The notes beneath the pieces are model-generated. The model did not search any database. It saw only the letters and a list, made by a program, of their open reading frames with translations, and was not told the DNA's origin. From JAHFUI01 sp041485905 (GTDB lineage: Bacteria > Acidobacteriota > Vicinamibacteria > Vicinamibacterales > CAVVIG01): a stretch of DNA of 5,588 bases. The translations under genes were made by a program, and so were the position numbers. Positions within the stretch are counted from its first letter, which is position 1. Every line of letters begins with the position of its first letter. The stretch spans positions 1-5,588 of the forward strand of contig JBGPKK010000264.1 in the NCBI GenBank assembly GCA_041485905.1, in the 5' to 3' direction. Of this stretch, positions 1 through 5,588 are shown piece by piece.

Positions 1-142
1 GGGGATCGGGGAAGAGCTGAATCTGCGGCGGCCGATCTACAAGAAGACGGCGGCGTTCGGCCATTTCGGCCGCACGGAGCCGGAATTCACCTGGGAGCGC
101 ACGGACAAGGCCGCGGCCCTCAAGGCCGGGGCGAAACTCTAG
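1..142 (+). CDS. metK: S-adenosylmethionine synthetase, C-terminal end (partial, 5' end outside window)
   Basis: This is the last 46 codons of methionine adenosyltransferase, the cytoplasmic enzyme that makes S-adenosylmethionine from methionine and ATP. The reading frame begins at base 2 and ends at a TAG at 140-142. The translated tail contains RRPIYKKTAAFGHFGR followed by FTWERTDKA. This matches the strongly conserved C-terminal signature of MetK; the E. coli protein has a GHFGR segment and then a WEKTDKA segment at the same place. The end therefore looks intact and of normal length, with a short alanine- and lysine-rich tail. Only the C-terminal domain is visible, so the catalytic residues cannot be checked. 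The next gene on the same strand starts 84 bases downstream, beyond a long inverted repeat, so co-transcription is uncertain. Identification rests on motif recognition. Confidence 0.93.
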   Translation, partial: GIGEELNLRRPIYKKTAAFGHFGRTEPEFTWERTDKAAALKAGAKL

Positions 143-150
143 AGACGAGC

Positions 151-223
151 AATGCGAAATGCACAATGCACAATGCGACGGTCATGATGTGTTGACGCAT
201 TTTGCGTTTGGCATTTTGCATTA
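151..223. repeat. Long imperfect inverted repeat of AATGC-type words between metK and the PHP gene
   Basis: The left arm (151-177) is a run of short related words: aatgcg, aaatgc, acaatgc, acaatgc. The right arm (197-223) is close to its reverse complement: 22 of 27 positions pair by Watson-Crick rules and two more would be G-U pairs in RNA. The loop is 19 bases (178-196). The arms are AT-rich compared with the surrounding genes. The stem starts 8 bases after the metK stop and ends 3 bases before the GTG of the next gene, so it fills the gap. It has no terminal run of T after the stem, so it is not a classic intrinsic terminator. It may be a dispersed intergenic repeat, a rho-independent-like 3' end for metK, or a structure that hides the next start codon. 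The structure is seen directly; its role is inferred. Confidence 0.7.
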
Positions 224-226
224 GTT

Positions 227-1936
227 GTGAAGAAACTCTTGCTCCTGACGGCGGCCCTCGTGGCCGCCGTTGTCGTTTTGGTCGCCGTCAGCCTGCCACC
301 GGCCCGCCTCACCCTCGAGACACCGTTCGCCGACGGCACGGTTCCCGGCATCATTCACGTCCATACGAATCGCTCCGATGGCCGCAGCGCGCCCGACGAG
401 GTGGCGGCCTCGGCCGCGCGAGCCGGCCTGAAGTTCGTCGTCTTCACCGATCACGGAGATGGCACGCGCATGTCCGATCCCCCGGTGTACCGGTCGGGCG
501 TCCTGTGCCTTGACGCTGTCGAGATCAGCACGGACGGCGGTCACTATCTCGCGCTCGACATGCCGGTGGCGCCCTATCCCCTCGCAGGCGAGGCGCGCGA
601 CGTCGTTGAAGACGTGAAGCGACTGGGCGGGTTCGGCGTCGTGGCGCATCCCAATTCGCCGAAGCCCGCGCTCGCGTGGCGGGATTGGAACGTCCCGTTC
701 GACGCCGTCGAGTCGCTGAACCCGGATACGGCCTGGCGGGTCAAGATACGCGAGCCTGGATGGCGCGCTCGCTGGAACATCGTTGAGGCGCTTGCCGGAT
801 ATCCGTTCCGATCGCCGGAAACGATCGCGCGGCTCCTGGGCGAGACCGGGCTCGGCGTCGATCGATGGGAATCGTTCGCTCACAAACGGCGGGTCGTCGT
901 GCTGGCTGGCGCCGATGCGCACGCGAAGCTGGCGTTCACGAACGCCGATCCCGGCGACAACAGCTTCGCGCTTCCGATCCCCGGCTACGAAGTCTCGTTC
1001 CGCACGATGTCGGTCCATGCGCGGCCCGACCGCCCGATGACGGGCGACGCGTCCCGCGATGCCGCCACCATCGTGCAGGCGTTGAGACAGGGTCATGTCT
1101 ACATCGCCATTGACGGCGTGGCGTCTCCGCCGGCGTTCGAGTTCACGGTCTCGAATGCCCGAGGAACCGCGAGCGAAGGCGACCAGCTGGAGGCCGGCGG
1201 ACCCGGAACCTTGCGCGTGCGCAGCAACGCGCCCTCGTCTTTCCGGACGATACTCTGGCGGGACGGCGAGCCCATTGCCACCGTCCTTGATCAGGTCGAG
1301 ATCACACGGTCGGTTTCAGACAAGGCGGCCATCTATCGTGTGGCGATCATCACGCCGGGAGAGCGCGCGTCCGTTCCGTGGATCATCAGCAACCCGATCT
1401 ACGTCGGGATGGCGTCTGGAGCGGCGGCAGCGCCGGAACGGCGTGCGGCGTCGGAGTCGCGCCCGTTGTTCGATGGGCGAACCACGTCGCGATGGCGGAT
1501 CGAACCCGACGCCACGTCGCTGGCGGCGCTCGACCTCGTGCCCGCCGGCAATGGAGCCGAGCTGCGGTTGCGGTACGGTCTTTCCGGCGGGGCGGCCATC
1601 GGACAGTACGCGGCGCTCGCCGTGGAGCTTCCTGACGGTGCCGCGCCGTCCGACCGCGTCACCTTCACCGCGCGTGCCGAGCATCCCATGAGGATTTCCG
1701 TGCAATTCCGCACGTTCTCTGGCGCCGAGCAACGATGGCAACGGTCGGTGTACCTCGACGAAGTCGCCCGCGAGCACACGGTGTACTTCAACGACGTGAC
1801 GCCCATCGGCGTCACGCGCGAGCGGTATCCGGCCGCCAAGGACATTCACGATATGTTGTTCGTGGTCGAGACGACCCACACCAGGCCCGGTGCGTCCGGC
1901 CGGCTCTGGGTTCACAGCGCCGCACTCCAGCGATAG
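227..1936 (+). CDS. Exported PHP-domain metallohydrolase, CehA/McbA-like, with extra C-terminal beta domain
   Basis: A 569-residue protein of the PHP (polymerase and histidinol phosphatase) fold, whose members hydrolyse phosphoester or related bonds using a metal cluster. Visible metal-ligand motifs, in order: HVH (44-46), FTDH with D75 and H76, a probable bridging E99, AHP with H141, and GADAH with D230 and H232. The set is complete, so an active enzyme is likely. Residues 1-24 are MKK plus a strongly hydrophobic stretch, a signal peptide or membrane anchor; no clear cleavage site is seen, so it may stay tethered facing the periplasm. Residues about 300-395 look Ig-like and end in SNPIYV, as is common in CehA/McbA-type proteins. 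About 411-569 is an additional beta-rich region, perhaps a carbohydrate-binding-like sandwich. The start is GTG; an in-frame stop at 185-187 limits upstream choices and the MKK-hydrophobic start supports it. No Shine-Dalgarno is seen. The substrate is unknown. Confidence 0.88.
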   Translation: MKKLLLLTAALVAAVVVLVAVSLPPARLTLETPFADGTVPGIIHVHTNRSDGRSAPDEVAASAARAGLKFVVFTDHGDGTRMSDPPVYRSGVLCLDAVEISTDGGHYLALDMPVAPYPLAGEARDVVEDVKRLGGFGVVAHPNSPKPALAWRDWNVPFDAVESLNPDTAWRVKIREPGWRARWNIVEALAGYPFRSPETIARLLGETGLGVDRWESFAHKRRVVVLAGADAHAKLAFTNADPGDNSFALPIPGYEVSFRTMSVHARPDRPMTGDASRDAATIVQALRQGHVYIAIDGVASPPAFEFTVSNARGTASEGDQLEAGGPGTLRVRSNAPSSFRTILWRDGEPIATVLDQVEITRSVSDKAAIYRVAIITPGERASVPWIISNPIYVGMASGAAAAPERRAASESRPLFDGRTTSRWRIEPDATSLAALDLVPAGNGAELRLRYGLSGGAAIGQYAALAVELPDGAAPSDRVTFTARAEHPMRISVQFRTFSGAEQRWQRSVYLDEVAREHTVYFNDVTPIGVTRERYPAAKDIHDMLFVVETTHTRPGASGRLWVHSAALQR

Positions 1937-1991
1937 GGCAGCAACTTCAACTTCCGGCAGTTCCGGACCAGCGGACGCATCATAGAGAAGA

Positions 1992-2051
1992 CGTAGGCCG
2001 GACCTTATGAGGTCCGGCGACCTCGGCGGGCCTGATAAGGCCCGCCCTACG
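1992..2051. repeat. Pair of opposed REP-like hairpins between convergent genes
   Basis: Two GC-rich hairpins lie side by side. The first has an 8-bp perfect stem (1998-2005 with 2010-2017) and loop TATG. The second has a 9-bp perfect stem (2025-2033 with 2038-2046) and loop GATA. The second unit, read on the other strand, matches the first at 24 of 31 positions, including the flanking cgtagg, so the two are inverted copies of one element. Two substitution pairs between copies keep the stem paired (C-G versus G-C, and A-T versus G-C). The outer cgtagg (1992-1997) is complementary to cctacg (2046-2051), which contains the TAG stop of the - strand gene. Neither hairpin is followed by a T run, so a REP-like or bidirectional transcript-end role is more likely than a canonical terminator. 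The rest of this gap (1937-1991) shows nothing recognisable. Confidence 0.75.
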
Positions 2052-4428
2052 TTCTGACCGTCAAGATCAAGTACGCGGCTGCGGCGCCGAAGAGGATGTT
2101 CGGCGCCCAGGCCGCCAGGGTGGGCGGGATCAACCCTCCCGCGCCGACCGCGCCGAACACGCTCAACATGGTCCAGTAAGTGATCGCCAGCACAATGCCC
2201 GCGCCGACGCCGTACAACGCGCCGCGGCGGCCGGTCGTGACCGCGAAGGGAATCGCGAGCAGCGTCATGATCAGCGTGATGAACGGAAAGGCGACCTTCC
2301 GCTGCAATTGCACCATGTACGGCACGACATGGAATCCGCTTGATTCAAGCTGAACGATGTAGCGCTTCAGCTGACCGTAGGTCATCCGGTCGGCCTCCGG
2401 CTCGTCGGTTTTGAAGTAGTTGGGCGGTTCGAGCGAGAGCTTCTGTGCGCCGAACGCCACATAGCTGATCACCCTGGTGCCGCGACGCTCGGTCGCAAAG
2501 CGCCGCGTCCACCCCTGACGGCCCTGCCACGCGTCCGATGGCTTGTCATCCGCGCCCGGCTGAGAAACGAGCACGACGTCCTTCGCGTATGTCAGCGACG
2601 TGAGCCGCCACGACTCCGGATCGAGATCGAAGAGCGTCATCTGTCTGAAGTGGTTGCGGCTGGGGTCGAAGTACTCGTAGTGGTAGATGTCCCCGTTCTG
2701 TCCGACAATCCAGCTCCGGTCGAGAACGCCGAACGTCTGGGCGGGAAAGCCGCGCATCACATGGAACGTCGCGTCGGCACGCCGGTTGGAGAGGGGAAGC
2801 ACGTTTTCCTGCATTTCGTAGAGCAGGCCGCTCAGCAGCATCGCGAAGAGGACCAGCGGCGCGGCCGACCGATACAAGCTGACCCCGCAGGCCCGCATGA
2901 CGATGAGCTCGCTGTTTTTCGTCAGCAGGCCGATGACGACAAGCGTGGCGACGAGCGCTGCCATGGGGATGATGTAGGAGAAATATCTCGGCGTCTCGAA
3001 GTACATGAATTGAAGCAGCATCGCGGTCGTCGCCGACCCCCGAAACAGCCGGTCTGCATTGTCGATGAACGTCGAGATGTAGAACAGACCGAGCAGTCCA
3101 ACGAGCCCCACAAGAAACACGCGCAGGTACTGGCGCGTCACGTAGAGGTCGAGCAGCCGCGGGCGCGGCAAGTTGACGTGCTGGACCTTGATCACAAGCG
3201 TGACAACCCGTCGCCTCGGATTCATTGAGGGATGCAGATGACCGGCGGGATCGGGATTCAGCGGGCTTGCCGCTTCATCCGCACCCGCGCCCCATAACCG
3301 GGGCAGCATGATCCGGATGGGTTGGTCCGTCGAACCGGCGCGCCAGAGCAGCAGCACGATGCCTGCTGCGCCGAACACGATGTTCGGGAGCCAGGGCGCC
3401 AAGCTTGGCTGGAGTGCGCCGCTGAATGCCATCGCCCTCGACGTCCAGAGCAGCATGTAATAGACCATGATCACGACGAATCCGATGACGAATCCGCCGA
3501 GCTTCCCGTCTTTGCTGTTGGTGACGCCGAGGCCCACGCCGATCAGCCCGAGCACGACGCACGCGACCGGGATGACGAACTTCTGCTGGATCGTGTAGTA
3601 GTAGCTGTTCGCGGAGCCGCCCACGCGGGCGCTCTCGGCGATCTTCTGCCGCAGCTCGGCGATCGTCATCTCGTTGTCGCCCTTCAGGATCGTCGTCCGC
3701 GGAAAGGCGGCGTTGGCGTCGACGCTGAGGACCTGCGTGGTGAAGGACGTGCCGTCGTATTTGTCCGGCTCCCTTGCCAGCGTCGTATGGCTGGTGCCGT
3801 TGTCGAGGCGAAGGTCGACGGTCTTCTTCGTGCGATCGATGATCAGCCGTCCCTGTTTCGCCAAATACACCGTCGTCTCCTTGTCCGAGGAATCGGCCAG
3901 GAAGACGTCGCGCCAGCCGCCGGCGGAAACGACATCGCGGACGTACAATGCGCGGTTCTTGCCAAGCCCTTGAAAGAAGACGCGAGGCTTGACGTCCTGC
4001 TCGGCGGTGGTTGCGAGGAGGTTGAAGGTGATCTCGCGGAACCGCTGGTTCTCAGCCGGCAGCATGACGATCATCACGTACGCGGTGGCCGCCGTCGCCA
4101 GCGCCGCAAGCAGGGCGATGGGCCGCAGCAGCCGGAAGATGCTGATGCCGCACGACTGCAGCGCGACGAACTCGCGATCCCCGGACAGCCGCCCGAGTCC
4201 GATCAGCGTGCCCAGGAGCAGCGCCATCGGGATCGTGAGGCCGAGCGACTGGGGGAGGAGCGTGGCGAGGATGCGCAGGACAATCGTCCATTCCACGCCC
4301 TTCTCGATCAGCGGCTCACCCTGTTGCAGGATCGGCGGGATCTCGAGGACGAAGGTGAGGACGATCAGGCTCAGAAAGAAGGGGAGCAGGATCTCGCGGA
4401 CGATGTAACGGTCGAGTATCTTGAACAT
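2047..4428 (-). CDS. Fused LptF-LptG lipopolysaccharide export permease
   Basis: A 793-residue inner-membrane protein holding both permease subunits of the LPS transporter, which with the ATPase LptB extracts LPS and passes it to LptC. Each usual subunit is about 360 residues; here two complete YjgP/YjgQ-type units are joined. The first (about 1-365) opens with LDRYIVREIL, has hydrophobic segments near 13-33, 55-80 and 100-123, a periplasmic beta region (about 130-270), then three more near 284-302, 312-330 and 347-363; its MTIAELRQKI and YYYTIQQKFVIP read as LptF-like. The second (about 425-793) has FIDNADRLF, a periplasmic beta region, and YIVQLESSGFH before the last three segments, as in LptG. 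The cytoplasmic coupling segment recurs: EFVALQSCGISIFR (86-99) and ELIVMRACGVSLYR (507-520). A roughly 60-residue linker joins the halves with no stop or frame change. I chose the ATG at 4428 because LptF proteins begin just before LDRY; a GTG at 4461 would add 11 residues. No Shine-Dalgarno is seen at either. No lptA, lptB or lptC is in the window. Confidence 0.93.
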   Translation of the reverse strand: MFKILDRYIVREILLPFFLSLIVLTFVLEIPPILQQGEPLIEKGVEWTIVLRILATLLPQSLGLTIPMALLLGTLIGLGRLSGDREFVALQSCGISIFRLLRPIALLAALATAATAYVMIVMLPAENQRFREITFNLLATTAEQDVKPRVFFQGLGKNRALYVRDVVSAGGWRDVFLADSSDKETTVYLAKQGRLIIDRTKKTVDLRLDNGTSHTTLAREPDKYDGTSFTTQVLSVDANAAFPRTTILKGDNEMTIAELRQKIAESARVGGSANSYYYTIQQKFVIPVACVVLGLIGVGLGVTNSKDGKLGGFVIGFVVIMVYYMLLWTSRAMAFSGALQPSLAPWLPNIVFGAAGIVLLLWRAGSTDQPIRIMLPRLWGAGADEAASPLNPDPAGHLHPSMNPRRRVVTLVIKVQHVNLPRPRLLDLYVTRQYLRVFLVGLVGLLGLFYISTFIDNADRLFRGSATTAMLLQFMYFETPRYFSYIIPMAALVATLVVIGLLTKNSELIVMRACGVSLYRSAAPLVLFAMLLSGLLYEMQENVLPLSNRRADATFHVMRGFPAQTFGVLDRSWIVGQNGDIYHYEYFDPSRNHFRQMTLFDLDPESWRLTSLTYAKDVVLVSQPGADDKPSDAWQGRQGWTRRFATERRGTRVISYVAFGAQKLSLEPPNYFKTDEPEADRMTYGQLKRYIVQLESSGFHVVPYMVQLQRKVAFPFITLIMTLLAIPFAVTTGRRGALYGVGAGIVLAITYWTMLSVFGAVGAGGLIPPTLAAWAPNILFGAAAAYLILTVRT

Positions 4429-4432
4429 GTAG

Positions 4433-4451
4433 GGGGCGGGTAACCTGCCCC
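4433..4451. other. Small GC-rich hairpin in the divergent spacer between lptFG and the GH57 gene
   Basis: GGGGCGGG (4433-4440) and CCTGCCCC (4444-4451) form an 8-bp stem with loop TAA; seven pairs are Watson-Crick and one is G-U when transcribed as the + strand. It occupies most of the 35 bases separating the two divergent start codons and lies 12 bases before the GH57 ATG and 4 bases before the lptFG ATG. The preceding gtagg resembles the flank of the hairpin pair at the other end of lptFG. It could be an operator-like site, an mRNA leader structure or a decayed copy of that repeat. No recognisable -35/-10 promoter was found for either gene, so promoters would have to lie in or beyond the opposing coding regions. 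Confidence 0.45.
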
Positions 4452-4463
4452 AGATTAACACCT

Positions 4464-5588
4464 ATGACCCAGGTCGCCATCCTCTGGCACATGCACCAGC
4501 CGTTCTACGAAGACCTCGTGACTCACGAGCACATCCTGCCGTGGGTCCGGCTGCACGCGCTCAAGGATTACTACGGCATGGTGGCGCTCCTGCGGGAATT
4601 CCCCGACGTCCGCGTCACCTTCAACCTGGTGCCGTCGATGCTCGTCCAGCTCGAGGCGTTCGCCGAGGACCGCGCCCGGGATCGTTTCCTGGATCTCAGC
4701 CTCAAACCCGCGTCTGACCTGACCGACGCGGACGTCGCCTTCATCCTCGACAACTTCTTCCACGCGCAGCGTCAGCGCATGATCGACGTCTATCCGCGGT
4801 ACGCCGAGCTCCTCGCACGCCGTGGCGGCACGTTGTCGACCGCTGCCGACGCTCGGGCGGCGGCGCGCCGGTTCAGCCGCGACGACCTCCGCGACCTGCA
4901 GGTCTGGCACAAGCTCGCTTGGCTCGATCCCTCGTATCTGGAAGGCGACGCGCGGGTGCGCGGTCTGATCGACACAGGCCGGGGCTTCACCGAAGACGAC
5001 AAGCTGCTGCTGCGGACCGTGGAGCTCGAACTGCTCAATCGGGTGATTCCGGAGTACCGGGAGGCCGCGGCGCGCGAACAAATCGAGCTGTCGACGTCAC
5101 CGTTCTACCATCCGATTCTGCCGCTGCTGTGCGATACGGACATCTACCTGCGGACGCATCCCGACTCGCGGATGCCGCGGCAGCGGTTCACGCATCCGGA
5201 AGACGCGGCCGAACAGTTGGCGCGAGCGGCGTCGCTGCACGAGCGGCTCTTTGGTCATGTCCCGGTCGGGTTGTGGCCTTCCGAGGGCGCCGTGTCGGAC
5301 GCCATCGTGCCGCTCGCGGCGGCCGCCGGCTTCACGTGGATGGCGACCGACGAACTGATTCTCGCGCGGACGCTCGGACAGACGTTCGGCCGTGACGAGA
5401 ACGGTCATCTGGATCATCCGGAACGCCTGTATGTGCCGTACCGCGTGACCGCCGCGCGAGCGGCCATCGGCTGCGCGTTTCGCGATCATTACCTGTCGGA
5501 TCTCATCGGCTTTACGTACGCCGGCTGGGCGCCCGGCGCGGCGGCCGATCACTTCGTCGCGCGCCTGCTCGAGGCCGGGCGGCGCTAC
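4464..5588 (+). CDS. Glycoside hydrolase family 57 protein (partial, 3' end outside window)
   Basis: The first 375 codons of an alpha-glucan-acting GH57 enzyme, a family that includes amylases, glucanotransferases and branching enzymes using a retaining mechanism. The frame is open from the ATG at 4464 to the last base with no stop. Visible landmarks: ILWHMHQPFYED at 6-17, containing the family HQP motif near the N-terminus; LPWVRLHALKDYYGM at 25-39 and VTFNLVPSML at 51-60, both typical of the subgroup; STSPFYHPILPLL at 210-222; and GLWPSEGAVS at 269-278, where E274 sits in the position of the family's catalytic nucleophile. FRDHYLSDLIGFTY (339-352) carries aspartates (D341, D346), but whether either is the acid/base is not settled from sequence alone. 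No signal peptide is seen, so it is probably cytoplasmic, acting on glycogen or maltodextrins. Starting at this ATG puts HQP close to the N-terminus, as expected. No Shine-Dalgarno precedes it. Exact activity cannot be assigned. Confidence 0.9.
   Translation, partial: MTQVAILWHMHQPFYEDLVTHEHILPWVRLHALKDYYGMVALLREFPDVRVTFNLVPSMLVQLEAFAEDRARDRFLDLSLKPASDLTDADVAFILDNFFHAQRQRMIDVYPRYAELLARRGGTLSTAADARAAARRFSRDDLRDLQVWHKLAWLDPSYLEGDARVRGLIDTGRGFTEDDKLLLRTVELELLNRVIPEYREAAAREQIELSTSPFYHPILPLLCDTDIYLRTHPDSRMPRQRFTHPEDAAEQLARAASLHERLFGHVPVGLWPSEGAVSDAIVPLAAAAGFTWMATDELILARTLGQTFGRDENGHLDHPERLYVPYRVTAARAAIGCAFRDHYLSDLIGFTYAGWAPGAAADHFVARLLEAGRRY

Noticed and set aside
192..222. Possible sigma-70 promoter with TTGACG at 192-197
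   Set aside because: No hexamer close to TATAAT lies 16-18 bases downstream (the best spaced candidate is tttgca), and the bases belong to the inverted repeat, so the -35 match is probably chance.
221..1096. Open frame of 291 codons on the - strand opposite the PHP gene
   Set aside because: Arginine-rich, no motif, and fully covered by a gene with complete PHP metal-binding motifs; it is a high-GC shadow frame.
1951..1967. Short direct repeat of ttccgg in the PHP-lptFG gap
   Set aside because: Only six bases repeated twice in GC-rich DNA, with no wider similarity around them; not distinguishable from chance.
1998..2046. Classic rho-independent terminator
   Set aside because: The hairpins are strong but neither is followed by a run of T on either strand; the paired, inverted layout fits a REP-like element better.
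2650..3228. Open frame of 192 codons on the + strand opposite the LptG half
   Set aside because: Low-complexity charged composition and no motif; shadow of the real gene.
3322..4443. Open frame of 373 codons on the + strand opposite lptFG
   Set aside because: It is fully antisense to a clear permease gene. Its translation is rich in R, D, E, Q and H with no recognisable motif, which is the usual mirror image of a membrane-protein gene in GC-rich DNA.
4455..5081. Open frame of 208 codons on the - strand opposite the GH57 gene
   Set aside because: Antisense to a frame with clear GH57 motifs, overlaps the lptFG start region, and shows no domain signature.

Overview
This is a GC-rich, densely coded bacterial window with a diderm (LPS-exporting) gene content. 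The single-chain LptF-LptG permease, the GH57 protein and the secreted CehA/McbA-type PHP protein would all fit an environmental Acidobacteriota genome, perhaps Vicinamibacteria-like. That placement is an inference from gene style, not a marker-gene assignment.

Layout, left to right: (1) the 3' end of metK (S-adenosylmethionine synthetase) on the + strand, ending at 142. (2) An 84-base gap almost filled by a long imperfect inverted repeat made of AATGC-type words (151-223). (3) A + strand gene (227-1936) for an exported or membrane-anchored PHP-fold metallohydrolase with an extra C-terminal beta-rich domain. (4) A convergent gap of about 110 bases holding two related GC-rich hairpins in opposite orientation (1992-2051), a REP-like pair. 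(5) A - strand gene (2047-4428) encoding LptF and LptG, the two LPS-export permease subunits, fused in one chain. (6) A 35-base divergent spacer holding a small GC-rich hairpin. (7) The first 375 codons of a + strand GH57 glycoside hydrolase (4464 to the window end).

The genes do not form one pathway. MetK makes SAM in the cytoplasm. The PHP protein probably acts outside the cytoplasmic membrane on an unknown substrate. The Lpt fusion would drive LPS extraction from the inner membrane with an LptB ATPase and LptC encoded elsewhere. The GH57 enzyme probably acts on alpha-glucans in the cytoplasm. No defence system, CRISPR array, insertion sequence, tRNA or rRNA is visible.

The observations most worth following are the LptF-LptG fusion, the opposed hairpin pair whose differences preserve base pairing and which supplies the lptFG stop codon, and the inverted repeat ending three bases before the PHP start. 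None of the three start codons has a clear Shine-Dalgarno sequence. I did not find a convincing undescribed multi-gene system here.
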